Positions 10,275-22,400 of a stretch of DNA of 64,000 nt are shown here, piece after piece. The position numbers and the translations under genes were made by a program. Position 1 is the first letter of the stretch, and each line of letters opens with the position of its first letter. This DNA comes from Sordariomycetes sp. S80-01Y (taxonomy: Eukaryota > Ascomycota > Sordariomycetes). The notes beneath the pieces were generated by a model. That model was given only the letters and a program-made list of their open reading frames with translations. It had not been told where the DNA came from and did not search any database. The DNA lies in assembly GCA_037042185.1 (NCBI GenBank), contig JAXQJY010000028.1, forward strand, positions 868,001 through 932,000. Direction: 5' to 3'.

Positions 10275-13200
10275 CGAGAATCGACCGATTCGAACCAACG
10301 CAGTCCCGCGGAACCCATGTGATGTGATGGCTCGGACGACGACATGATGATCTCGGCGCGGCTTCTTTTCGAGATGGAAAGCTGAGCCGACGCCCTAGCT
10401 GGCCACTCAGCTCCGGCACCATACACCACCTTCGGGATGTCCAGTCGACGGGCGCAGATCAAGAACCGGACGGAAATGATGTGACGGTCGAGTCGCCGGA
10501 TGTCAATATTGGCGATGATGGCTGCATCGGCTTCACCAGCTGCGTGCGCCGCTGTACGGGTAGAGCCTCAGCCTGGTGCACAAAGCCGGCTCACCGGGTG
10601 GCGCTTTATGGTTGCGCAACGCGGGAGGGCGACGCAGACGACGGTCGCGTTGCAGAGCCCCGATGGCGCCTAATATGTTACTCTTGTGCCACACCTCGGA
10701 GCATGTATCGAATCTCGTGAGGCTGTCCCAATTACCCGGCCAGCTGCACTCCTACCCCAAGGGGCCGGCACTCACACCGAACCAAGGCCTTCGAAATGAA
10801 TACATCCGTAGCGTTGCAGAGACACTCTTGGCATGGGACGCCCTAGCTGGTGTGGGAATTCTTGCAAGGACGTCCTTTGACATTGGTTACAGATGCCTGG
10901 ATATTCTCGGTGCTCCTTGTGTCGGCTTCTGTTCCATTTCCATGATGAGCATCTGCTCATTTCGTCAAAGGGCGAGACGAGGCCCGAGTAGTTGCCCTTG
11001 TTTCGACACCTGACCGAGGCTGCTGTCTGAATTGGGCTTATGATGGACCGAGATGTAGCGTCGGTGAAATTTCAGGCGAAGCTGTGCATCCAGACTAACC
11101 CCCCTTCTGTGAGGTGCAGCGATAAGTACAGCACGGCTCGCAGTCGTACTGCGGCACATAGTCCCGTGCCGATCCTACCCTGCTCTACCCCAAGCTTCAC
11201 GCGACTAGGAAGCAATGGTTTCGCTAGCCAGTCGCGGCCATCGGCTTTTACACCAGCCCGTGAGCCCGCAACTAGATCCGAGGTACGCGTGTCTCGATGG
11301 ATGGGCAGCCTCCTCTGCGTTGGCACCTGCACACGCATCTGCAAGATCTCTGCAGGCTGAAGCACACTGTGAATCCGACGAGGCTGGAAGCGGAACAGCG
11401 TCTTCGTCCCTCATCTCGTCGGGTGAGACGAGCATCCTGGGCTTTGGCAGCTCCCGGCTCGTTCAGCTTGTGGAGTGGCAGCGTGCATTCGAGGCTGAGC
11501 GAGATCCATCATGCCCAAGTTCTCGTAAGCGCATTAAGAAAAAAGGGGGTGGGCCTACACCCTCGCCCTCATTCTGGCAGGCTGCCCTGAAAATCCGTTC
11601 CGCCGGCGGAGCCACAACAGATCAGTGGTTCGTGGGTCCCGCTGGGCACGAGTTTCGGCCCTGCATTGTTTTTTTCGGGCAGAGGAGAATGCGAGGATCC
11701 CTCATCAGCCAAGCATGGCAATTGGAGTCGGCTGAGGAAATACGATCCAGCTTCGCCTTGGCGTGGATGTCGTCAATCTCCAGCAGCGGCGATCTTTGAG
11801 AGGCCTCTTCAAGTTCTCTGCCTCTAGCTCAAGGGTCGAAAACATGGAGTGAAATTAGGTTAGATTGACAGACGTAGTGCGACTGGGTGCAATTTGGTCG
11901 TGATCCAGGGAGAAGGAGAGGAAGAGGATGCCGTAGTAGCGGTCAAGTCAACTGAGGTGCTGCGTGGCGGCAGGGTCCATAGACAGGTATCGCCATCTCA
12001 AAACCAGTGGCACAAGAAGTCACAGCCACCTCCGGGTCATCTCAGATCCAAGGTATCAACACAGTCAAAGCACCGTCAATCCCTCGTCATCGCTTCCATC
12101 ACCTCATCGGATCAGCATTGACGTCTGCTCGTTTCCGGGCAAGATATCCAATATTCTTCGTGTCGAACCTTGGAAGGCTTGGAAGGGAAGCGAAAGGGGA
12201 CTCGTGGCCGACGTCATGTGCAGGTCCATGTCCGGCACACCTCGCACAAACTTGGCCTGGAATATGCAGATCCGAATTCCGATGGTAGCGCTGCGCACAT
12301 TTCGCTCACTGAGCACACCATCCATCCATCCGTGCATGCCGTGACAGCAGCCAAAAACAGGCCAGATAACAAGGCCATGTTGAACTTAGCATTCGACTTC
12401 TCGTAACGCAGTCGTCGGCTTAGCTTGTCCTGTCAGCTGCCGCCCCGTCATGGCTCAAACCTTGATTCACTGCGGCTCAGGCACCTCCATCTGGCTGCCG
12501 CATGTCTGAGTACCGGCTTGGCGGGCAGTAAACATCGATCGATGCAACCCAACCAACACCAACGCCAACGAGGGACTCCAAGATGTGAGAAGGGTTCTGG
12601 ACTGCTGCAATCATACCTGACGCAGGCCAGCTCCTGCAAGCAAAGCGGGAGCTGGACGATGCGGGACAGACAAGAGACAAAGAGGGGACCTCAGGCTGGG
12701 CTATTGTCTGGCGGTCAGCATTCCGCAGTGCCCGTGGCTTCGCAGCTCTTTGTTGCTGGCGGTGGGCGCCGCCACCAGTGTACGCCGTGGCTATTTTTGC
12801 CAACACGCCCCAACGGCCAACGGGTGCCTCTGGACTGTACGTAGCAGTACGTAGTAGTCGAAGTTTATGCCCTGTTCCTGCTCCTGTTCCTGAGCAAGTT
12901 CCGGCAGGGCGGCGAGCCAGAACCGGTCAAGACCGTCACTTCTCTGCAACTTGCAACGGGCGAAAAGACGAGTTCATGCATCAATCCATCCTTATTACCG
13001 CCTCTTCAGGCCGAGACTCTGGCAGCGGTGGCTGCTGCGGCTGCACTGCTGCGCGGCTGCTGCTGCAGCACCCCGTTCCGATTCAGGTTGGTCCCCTGCC
13101 TTGGCATCCCCACTGGCATCGCTGCACCGCTGCACCGCCGCTCGGCACAAGCATAAGCTCACTCCAGGGGCCACCCTCTGGGCAGCTGGCGGTCTCAGGG

Positions 13201-13659
13201 GGCCACCCTGAGGGGCCCTGGTCCCGTCTCTCCCTGAATCTTGGCCCGTTCAGTTCAAGTTCGTGTTTTTGCTGTCTCGGGCTTTTTTCTTGCCCCGTAA
13301 ACTACGTATGCAGCCTGCTAGTGCTGCTATATAACAACCAGCACATGCCCGCCCACTGCCAACCGTCCTGACCTGCCCTGCCCTGTCTACGTCTGCTCGC
13401 TCTGTCATTACGTTCTGCTCCATTTCCAAGCTATCACCGGATGCTGAGCACTTGCATTGCTTGTTGGACGTGTTTGGGAAACCCATAGGAATTTCTGCTC
13501 GCGTGATCTTCTGCCCCGTTCGGTCGTGCCCGCCGCCCCTTGAACTGTAAACACAGCCAGCAAAACATGAGAGAGGCCCCCTCGATACAGATACTATCCG
13601 ACTCGTGGAAAGGAAGGGACGCAGGCGCTGGTGCACGGTAACTCTCTTCTTCCTTCTCT
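10275..13659. other. Long intergenic region upstream of cyclin gene
   Basis: About 3.4 kb with no supportable gene. Open frames of up to 194 codons (11215-11799) are rich in Ser, Arg, Cys and Trp and show no domain. There are short simple stretches such as CATCCATCCATCC near 12320. Much of this may be promoter and 5' leader of the cyclin gene, since long leaders are common for fungal cell-cycle regulators. Confidence 0.45.
13328..13334 (+). promoter_or_regulatory. Possible TATA box of cyclin gene
   Basis: TATATAA lies about 330 nt before the proposed cyclin ATG. It is the best TATA match in the proximal upstream region. No transcription start can be read from sequence alone. Confidence 0.3.
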
Positions 13660-14628
13660 TTGCGAAGCCTTGGGAACATGCGCCGCGACACGAGCACCAA
13701 GCACCTTCGGGTCGACATGGACGACCTCCTCCCCGAGGACAGCTACTTCACCTACCGTCCCCTCTCCAACCTCCCGACACCGCCGCCCTCTTCGCGCGAA
13801 TCCTCCCTCTCGCAGCTCTCCTCGTGCGATGCTCTCGATCAAGATGAAGCCCTGCAGCCCAAGCTCCGAGGTAAGTTCTGGTCCATGTCGCTCGACTGCC
13901 TCTCTTCAAAAGCATGGAAATGCTGACCATCCTGCCCAGGACCTGCAATTCACCTCGTCAACCTCATACCCTCCTCCGCCTCCTTGACCACCGCCTCCGT
14001 CCCCCTCGTCCAAGCCATCCTCAGTCGCGCGAACCTCCCCCTCGAAACCGTCGCATTGGCAGTCTGCATTCTCGACAGTCTCGGCGCCAAATTCGCCCGC
14101 TACTGGCGCCTCTCCTGCCCCCTCCAATCTACCTCTTCCAACACCCCGGCGAACAAGCGTCATACACTCCCGCCCACGCCCTCGCTGCCTCAGCAACCGC
14201 GCTCAGTCCAGCTGCATATCGACTCGGTCCGGCCTGAAATCATCATACTGTCGGCCCTCGTCATCGCGGCCAAGTTCATGCAGGACCCCCAGGAGAACAC
14301 AAATTTCTACATCTGGTGCTGGGGCCGCGATGTCTGGACGAGCGAGCAGCTCAACGTCACGGAGCGCTGTATCATGGAGAGCTTGAATTACAGGATCATG
14401 CCACTCTGCGAGGAGGCTTGTCTCACAGATGCCATGGTGGACATGCAGCTTGCGGGCCGGGAGCTGGATAGTTATTTCGGGGGCATGAGACAGCCCAGCC
14501 CACCCGAGAGCGTGCCAGAGGATCTGGTAGAGGAATACACTCCAGGACATGTGAGGTCCAAGACAATGGTTGATGTTGCGGTTCTGCCCTTCGACGGGCC
14601 CGATGTTCTTACGCCCAGGGCGGACTAG
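13660..14628 (+). CDS. Pho85-type (PCL-like) cyclin
   Basis: A cyclin-box protein of 299 aa that probably binds a Pho85/Cdk5-type kinase. Exons are 13660-13870 and 13940-14628; the 69-nt intron has donor GTAAGT and acceptor CCCAG and splits a Gly codon. The N-terminal 70 residues are Ser/Pro-rich. The cyclin box follows, with helix signatures LVQAILSRANLPLETVALAV, IILSALVIAAKFMQD, WTSEQLNVTER and CIMESLNYRI. The C-terminal part contains a Pro/Glu segment (QPSPPESVPEDL) that could be a degradation signal. The box resembles Pcl-type rather than mitotic B-type cyclins. Met7 (13678) is an alternative start, giving 293 aa. The partner kinase and phase of action cannot be told from the sequence. 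Confidence 0.82.
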
Positions 14629-14867
14629 GCGCCTGTGTGAGGTGTGAGGTTGTCATCTTGGTTTTGATTTCTCAGGGTTCTCGCATTGCATGGCGTTGGA
14701 ACGATATCCATCTGGAATTACTTGGTATTGGAGTTCGGAGGCTTGGGGCTGGTATTCACTGCGCGACCTCCGCAACGGGAGCTACGCGCGGCTTATGGGA
14801 GACAATTCGCGGCGCTCTTATATAGCTCTACTTGGTAATCATGGTAATACCTAATCACCATTCGCAT

Positions 14868-15713
14868 TTATGGACTCAACCTCTCAACCCTCCACCCATC
14901 CCCTTCCCTAACGTAGACGAACCGATCGTGCAACCGGCTCTCCCTCCCCTGCCAGAACTCAACCCTCTCGGCTTTAATCCTCAAACCGCCCCAAAACTCG
15001 GGCACGGGAATCTCCTCCTTCCCCTCGAACTTATCCTCCACGTCCTTGACCCAGCCCTCCAGCTCTCTCCTCCCATCGTCCTCCGGCCCCTGTGGCCGCA
15101 GCACCTGCGACTGCTGAGACGCCCAGGCGCCTATTCTCGAGCCGCGGACGCGCGTGTCGAAGTACCGCTGGCTCTCCTCCGAGGTGAGGCGCTCAGTCGT
15201 CCCCTCCACGCGCACCTGACGCTGCAAGGCCTCCCAATGAAAGAGCAGCGAGGCGTTGGGATTGGTGCGGATGTCGGATGCCTTGCGGCTCGTGCCCCAG
15301 TTGGAGTAGATGACCCAGCCGCCCTCGCTGCCCTCCCCGGGCCCGGCTGAGTCCTCGAGCTCCTTGAGATAGACCATCCGGGAGCTCACACGGCCGCTCG
15401 GCAGCTCCGCCGTGCTGAATGCGCAAGCTTCTGGGTGGCTCACCTGCCCGCTCTCCTGGGCCTCTTGGAACCATTTGTGGAACTGAGGTATAGGGGATGT
15501 AGGGTGAAGATCGGACTTTGAAAGCTTGAAGAGGGTGAACTGGGGAGCCTGGTTCGAAGACGGGTCGGAACCCGAGGGTGCGACTGCAGTTGTTAGTCCT
15601 GTGCCTTTTAAGGTGGGGTGTACGGAGGGCTCACATATGAGTTTGGATGAGGGTGCCGAGTGCAGGGCCATGGTCGCTTTGGTGAAGAGTGGACGAGTCT
15701 GGAAGAGACGCAT
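14868..15713 (-). CDS. PDX3: Pyridoxamine 5'-phosphate oxidase
   Basis: An FMN-dependent oxidase that converts pyridoxamine- or pyridoxine-5'-phosphate to pyridoxal phosphate, the last step of the vitamin B6 salvage route. Family signatures are SGRVSSRMVYLKEL, GWVIYSNWGTSRKASDIRTN, RQVRVEGTTERLTSEESQRY, SRIGAWASQQSQVL and the C-terminal WQGRESRLHDRFVY. The whole span is open, but 15584-15634 (51 nt) looks like an intron: donor GTGAGC, branch CTAAC, acceptor GCAG. Removing it turns the N-terminus into KLIFAPSG, the arrangement I know from fungal orthologs. The spliced protein is 264 aa (281 unspliced). The first residues (MRLFQTRPLFTKATM) could be a weak mitochondrial presequence; the Met at residue 15 is an alternative start. 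Confidence 0.92.
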   Translation of the reverse strand: MRLFQTRPLFTKATMALHSAPSSKLICEPSVHPTLKGTGLTTAVAPSGSDPSSNQAPQFTLFKLSKSDLHPTSPIPQFHKWFQEAQESGQVSHPEACAFSTAELPSGRVSSRMVYLKELEDSAGPGEGSEGGWVIYSNWGTSRKASDIRTNPNASLLFHWEALQRQVRVEGTTERLTSEESQRYFDTRVRGSRIGAWASQQSQVLRPQGPEDDGRRELEGWVKDVEDKFEGKEEIPVPEFWGGLRIKAERVEFWQGRESRLHDRFVYVREGDGWRVERLSP

Positions 15714-16490
15714 TGACGTGAAAAGGGGCCTTTATGGTGAGGTCGTGATGTTGCGGGTGAAATGGAAGAGGTCACCTTATGGATGACGTGAAGAGGTTAT
15801 CGTCGGCCGATAGCGGGGCACCGGATGCCGCTGAAATGGGCTGACCAGATCTTCGGGTTCAGCCCACCTGGCATTTGAACAATTGATAGCAGCCTTTCAG
15901 TGAATGAGTAGCTCATCGAGTTCACATCAATGATGACGATTACCCCCTATTCATGTCTTGGCTCCAATTTGTGTGCAACCTACTGTCATGTAGCTCTGGG
16001 ACGTTCTAGTGAGAGAGCTTGTCGCCGGCTGGAAGTCCGAATTAGGTGCCATGATCATTCACTAACCGCACCTTGATCCCGAATTGCTGTCTTCATAGAT
16101 TAGAAGCTGGCAGGTGTATGGGTCGCTGGTTGGGCCAATCTTGAGCATTGACTAGGTACACAAGCACATTATACACGACAACATACACATACACACATAC
16201 ACACACGCAATACACACAAACACACACACACAATACACACAAAGCACGGTGAACGAATACAGTGATAATATTGAACAAACGCCTCGACGGTACGTATACA
16301 CGTCGTTATGCAAAACGCCATCCCACACATCGTACGTTACATCGTACGGAACAACGCCGGACTTATGCTAGTGTTCATATCAAAGCGAGGTGATTAATCT
16401 ACGATCCCAATTTCTCCGACTTTTAGAAAAAAAAAATAACCAAAATCCCGAATCGAAACATGTACGCCACAGATAAAGACATCGTCGCCT
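15714..16490. other. Intergenic, contains AC microsatellite
   Basis: Non-coding DNA between the PDX3 start and the end of ura2. The only structure I see is the CA-rich microsatellite at about 16157-16245 and a short A-run near 16426-16435. Confidence 0.5.
16157..16245. repeat. Imperfect (AC)n / ACATAC microsatellite
   Basis: About 90 nt of ACAC, ATAC and CACAA units on the plus strand, with the longest pure run CACACACACACA near 16220. It lies about 250 nt downstream of the ura2 stop, probably in or beyond the 3' UTR, and is a likely site of length polymorphism. Confidence 0.8.
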
Positions 16491-19400
16491 CTAGTTCTGC
16501 GCCATGACAAGCGCCAACAGAGCCATGCGACAGTACAGGCCGTAGCGCATCTGTGATTCAATTAGCAATGAGCAAACGTCAAGGCGACGGGTGGACTTAC
16601 CTGGCGGAAATATGCCGCCCGCTGGTCGAAGTCAACCTCCTCCGCGACCTCCTCATTCCTGGGCAAGGGGTGCAAGACGACCATGGAAGTCTTGGCGTGC
16701 TTGAGAGCGGCGTTGTCGACACGGTAAGAGTTCTTGACTTGCTCGTACTCGTTAGCGCTGGCAAAACGCTCGCGCTGGACACGGGTGCAGTAAAGCACGT
16801 CGCTCCGAGCGAGGATCTCAGGGGTGAGGGTCTCGGACTCGCAGAGCAGCTGGCCAGATGCACGGAGTTGCTCTCGGACGTTGTCAGGAAGCTTCAGACC
16901 CTTGGGGGCAACGAGCTGGACTTGCACTTGGTAGTGTCGGAGCAGGTAGACCAGCGAGTGAACCGTGCGACCATACAGAAGGTCACCCAAGAAGGTAATC
17001 GTGAGACCTTGGACGGTACCCAATTCTTCACGGATGGTAAAGAGATCCAGGAAGGCCTGCGTGGGGTGTTCCTTGCTGCCATTTCCGCCATTGATAACGG
17101 GAACCGTGCTGAACTTCTCAGCGATGTCAACTGAGTCCTCTTGAGGGTGCCTCAAGACCATGGCGTCACCGTAACAGGCAAGCGTGCGGAGGGTGTCTTG
17201 CAAGCTCTCACCCTTCTGGACAGAAGAGTGCGAGGTGGCGATGGGAATGGTCCTGCCACCAAGACGCTGCATGGCCGCGTCGAAAGAGGCGGAGGTGCGT
17301 GTGGATGGTTCATAGAAGAGCGTGCACAGAACGCGACCCCGGAGAGTCTCCAAGACACCCTCACGCTGGACACCGAGGCGCATCTCCTGAGCCACGGTGA
17401 AGAGCAAGTGCAGGTCAGCCCGGGAGTACTGCTTCACGGAGAGGACGTGCTGGTTCTTGAATGAAGACGGCTGAGAGAGCAGCTGCTGAATAGAAAAGTT
17501 GGTGGAAAGCTGCAGCTGCTGACCCAAGGAGAAGTCCTCGACGGGACCGGATCGAGCCGGCGATAGGGGAGCAACTGCTCCGCTGTCGACGCCGCGAAGC
17601 TTGCCCATCGACGAGGGTCCGAGGAGGGTCTGCTGGCGCGGCCTCTTGGGGCTCTCAGTCACCTGGCTGATTGACGGCACGACAGGCTTGACAGCGGGAG
17701 AAGTAGGCGGCATCAGGTGCGAGGACATGTCCTTGCCCATGGGCTGCACCGGAAGAACCTCGCCGTCGAGGCAGAGAGTCGTGTCCTGGAAGGTGACCCG
17801 CTTGACGGAGCCGTGCATCTGGCGTCCCTTGAAGGGAGACCAAGAACTCGAGGAGTAGGCATAGGGACGGTCAATCTCGACCTCGATGCTTGTGTTGAGC
17901 TGCTCATGGAGCTCGAAGATCTCCATGGGCTTCGTGTGGAGTCGGGCCTTGATATCTTCAATGGTGAGCTTGCCCTCGGTCACAGATGTGAGCAAAAGAG
18001 GAAGAGCCTCCTCGATACCCATCGACGGGTCAGCCTTCTGGCCCTGAGCCGTGGCAAGCTGGTAAGGCAGACTGCCCACGGAGAAGACATCAATGCTTTC
18101 CATATGTTCCCACAGCGCGGCCTGGTCCTTGGCAGTAGGGAGACGATCGAAGTCAGGATAGTCCTCCTGAGAGAGGTAAAGGGCATAAATTGCGACATCG
18201 CAGGTAACCTGCAGGCCCTTTGCCTTGGACAGAGCAATCAGACGAATGTCGTCCTTTGTAGTGACCGAAGTGACATGGATGCGTCGGTTGTGCAGACTGG
18301 CCAGGAGCAGGATAGAGGCCAGGTCAGTCAACTTTGCGTCCGTCACAATCGGCTTGTGGACAGGCCAGGCGTCGAAGTGCGCAGTGACAGCGGCGACCTT
18401 GCTGATGTTTCCAGACAAGTGGTTGAATGGAATAAAGAGCGATCCAACCTCGCCAGTCACGGCGCTGATCTGAGTGTCATTGTCCGAGGTCGCGGAGATC
18501 GAGAAGTTGTAGTCACAGAAGCCACCCCTCTTGCTGTTCTGCTGGGCAGCCTTCAAGGTGATAGCATCGGTGATCGACCCTTCGACACCCAAAGGCATGA
18601 CGCGAATCATGCTGAAACCAGATGAGATGGAAGCCTTTGTCACAGCCTGCATGTCGTTGCTACCCGGGCTGACAATACCGGGAACGAAGGCGGCAATGTT
18701 GATCAGTCCAGGAAGAACAACGGTTCTGTGGCTGGTCTGGTAGTCTCGCTTCGAAACGTCCAACTCGAATTGGCGAGCAATGGCCTCAACGAGAATCTTG
18801 GCGTTCTTGACATTGGTTACCAAAGGAATCTGGTAATCAACAGCCATACGACGGGTCTGGTAGCCCTTGGACATGTAGTTGGCGGGACGGCGATACTTGT
18901 TGTTGGAAGGCAGGTTGATGTAAAGATCGATGGTGTTCTTGGCCAAGTGCTGGGTCAGGGAGAACTCGGAGTTGCGATCCTCATCGCGGCCCAGCACCTC
19001 GAGGTATTGCACCGGGATGCCGTGCTCCTGCAAGAAATCCGCAGTACCAGCGGTAGCGAAGAGCTTGTACCCGATCTTCTGGAGCTTCTGCACAGAAGGA
19101 AGCATCTCCTTCTTGTCCTTGTAGCTACCGATCGAAAGCAGAATGTTCGCCTTCGGCAGCTTGAAGCCGGTTGACAAGAGCGCCTTAAGGTAGGCTTCGT
19201 TCTTGTCCACACCAAAACAGGCAACCTCACCAGTAGAAGCCATTTCCACACCCAGAACAGGATCGGCTCCGGCCAGGCGCGAGAAACTGAACTGGGGAAC
19301 CTTGACACCGACACAGTCGGGTGCGAGGTCGGTGGGAGGATACTCCTGGAAGGGCTGTGACATAATGGCCTTTGTGGCCATTTCGATCAGGTCCACGCCC

Positions 19401-22400
19401 ATGACCTTGGACACAAAGGGGAAGGATCGTGATGCGCGGACGTTGCACTCGATGACCTTGATATCGTTGTCCTTGGCGATGAATTGGATGTTGAAAGGTC
19501 CCGTCACGTTGAGAGCGGCACCAATCTTGCGAGTGGCTTCTTCAATACGCTGGATAGTAGTAGGCTCAAGATCCTGGGGAGGCAGAATGAGGGTAGCATC
19601 ACCAGAGTGAACACCAGCATTCTCAACGTGCTCCGAGATGAAGTGGCCGATGACCTTTCCGTCCTTGGCGACAGCATCCATCTCAATTTCCTTGGCGTTC
19701 TCGATGTACTTGGTGATGACCACAGGGTGCTCGCGAGAGACCTCAGCAGCCTGAGCCAAGTAGCTCTGCAAGTCCTTTTCAGAATAGACGGTGTTCATGG
19801 CAGCACCCGAGAGGACATAGGATGGGCGCACCAGCACGGGGTATGTGACCTTGTCGCAGAAGCTCTGCGCCTCCTCAAAGCTGGTAAGCTCCTTCCATGT
19901 GGGCTGATCGACCTCGATGCGATCCAACATACGCGAGAACTTGTAGCGGTTCTCGGCGTTGTCGATCATTTCGGGAGAAGTACCAAGGACCTTGACACCG
20001 GCGCGGTGCAGTGGCAAAGCGATGTTGTTGGGGGTCTGACCGCCCATGGCACCCAAGACGCCGCTCGAGTTCTCAAGCTGGTAGATGTCCAACACTGTCT
20101 CGAGGTTGATGTTCTCGAAGTACAGCTTGTCGGCCTCGTCGTAATCTGTGCTCACAGTCTCGGGATTATACGTTTGGGATGTTAGCGAGCAGTCAATGCC
20201 ATGACAGACAGAACAAAGGCGATATCAATAGCGAAAACGACGGAGTGAAGGGTGTACTGTCGAAGAGGAGAAGGACAGAAGCGGAGGGTGAACAGGAGGT
20301 AGATAGGGAAGTAAACAGAAAGTAAAGAAGAACGTAAACATAGAGCAAACACACAGTGAAACAACAAGTAAGTAGAGAGTGAATATAGGGTAAATGGAAA
20401 AAGAAGGGAAGGAATGATAGACTGCAAATATGCGGGCAAGAACAGGAGAATTTTCGCGGATGTAGGAAAGGGATGTATATGACTTACGTTAACCATGACT
20501 GTCTTGAATCCACATGCGCGGAGTGTGCGAATGGCACGGACAGAGCACCAATCGAACTCGACAGATGAACCGATACGGTAGACACCGGAACCAAGAACCA
20601 TGACACCGTGGTCCTCGAAGGCCACATCGCTCTCGGACGCATTGTACGTCAGGTAGAGGTAGTTGGTGAAGGCCGGGAACTCGGCAGCGACGGTGTCGAT
20701 CTGCTTGACGAAAGGAGTGATGCCGGCCTCGAGCCTCAGGCGTCGAACGGCAATCTCGTTGGAGCTCCAGAACTTGGCCAGCTGCCGGTCAGAGAAACCG
20801 AGCCTCTTGGCTTGGAGCAGCAGGTGAGGTGCTTTGGTAATGTCGGTGGTAGAGTACTTGGTCATCTCCTTGCCAAAGTTGCTCAAGCCCTTGAGCTTGC
20901 GCAGGAACCACTTGTCGATCTTGGTGAGCTCCCAGATCTTGTCGACAGTGTAGCCCTCGTGCATGGCGTTGGCGATGGCAAACAGACGCTGGTCGGAGGG
21001 TGTCTGCAGCTCATCATCAATCTTCATGAGAGCCTTGGTCTCGCCGAAACCAAGGTTGTGGAAATCGATGGAGCGAATGGCCTTCTGGATGGCTTCCTCG
21101 AAGGAGCGACCAATGCTCATAACCTCACCAACACTCTTCATGGAAGAGCCAAGCTGGGTTGAGACACGGGTGAACTTCTTGAGATCCCACCTGGGCATCT
21201 TGACCACGCAGTAATCGAGCGAGGGCTCGAAACAGGCGCAGGTCTCCTTGGTAACGGAGTTCTTGATCTCCTTGAGCGGGATGCCGAGACCAAGCTTGGC
21301 AGCGATAAACGCCAGCGGATAACCAGTGGCCTTGGAGGCGAGGGCTGACGATCTGGAGAGTCGAGCGTTGACCTCGATGATGCAGTATTCTCTGGAGAAG
21401 GGGTTCAGAGCGTACTGAATGTTGCATTCACCAACAACGCCAAGGTGTCGGATGACGTTGACGGCGGTGGTTCGCAGCATGTTGTAGTCCTCGTCGGACA
21501 AGGTCTGAGAAGGGGCCACGACGATGGAGTCACCGGTATGAATACCGAGAGGGTCGAAGTTTTCCATGTTGCAGACAGTGATGCAGTTGTCTTGAGCATC
21601 GCGGACGACCTCGTACTCAATTTCCTTCCAGCCCTTCATACTGCGCTCAATGAGCACCTGCGGACTGGCAGCGAAAGCTTTATTGCAGAGGTCAAGGAGC
21701 TCGGCATCGTTGTTGGCGAATCCACTGCCGAGACCGCCCAGGGCATAGGCGGCACGGACGATGACGGGGAAGCCAATGTCCTTCACGCACTCCATGGCCT
21801 CGGTGATGTTGTTGGCCGAGGCAGACTTGGCGCACTTCTCGCCAATGGAGTCCATGCTGCGGGCAAAGAGCTCACGGTCCTCGGTGGTGATAATTGTATC
21901 AATGGGGGTACCGAGAACCTTGACGCCCATCGACTCGAACTCATCCTTGAGCTGGATGCCGACCTGCAGAGCGGTCTGACCACCGAAAGTGACGTAGATC
22001 GCATCGGGACGTTCGTACTGAATGACCTTTCGGACGAAATCAGCGTTGACAGGCAGGAAGTAAACCTTGTCAGCGAGACCCTTTGAAGTCTGGATGGTGG
22101 CGATGTTGGGGTTGATGAGAACAGTGTAGATGTTCTCCTCCTTGAGGGCCTTGATAGCCTGACTGCCAGAGTAGTCAAACTCTCCAGCTTGGCCAATGCT
22201 CAGACCGCCGCTACCCAGGACAAGAACCTTCTTGGCATAGACACGGGGGTGGAGCTTCTCGTTCTCCTCAATCGTCCCTCCAGGGAAGCTGACAGGGGCC
22301 TGCAGAAGCTTTTGGTCTGCAGCACAGTCCGCGATGGTGTCGATGAACACATCGAAGAGGTATTCCGTGTCGCGGGGACCAGGTGTGCTCTCGGGGTGGA

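Noticed and set aside
10275-10300. GGTTCGAATC on the minus strand resembles a tRNA B box
   Set aside because: The stem bases around the loop do not pair, and no A box lies upstream at the right distance.
11215-11799. 194-codon frame upstream of the cyclin
   Set aside because: No recognisable fold, and composition like the flanking non-coding DNA; kept as intergenic.
16157-16245. CA repeat considered as telomere- or centromere-like
   Set aside because: It lacks TTAGGG units and is an ordinary dinucleotide microsatellite.
17717-18625. Long frame antisense to ura2 exon 3
   Set aside because: A mirror of conserved coding sequence, without splice or domain support.
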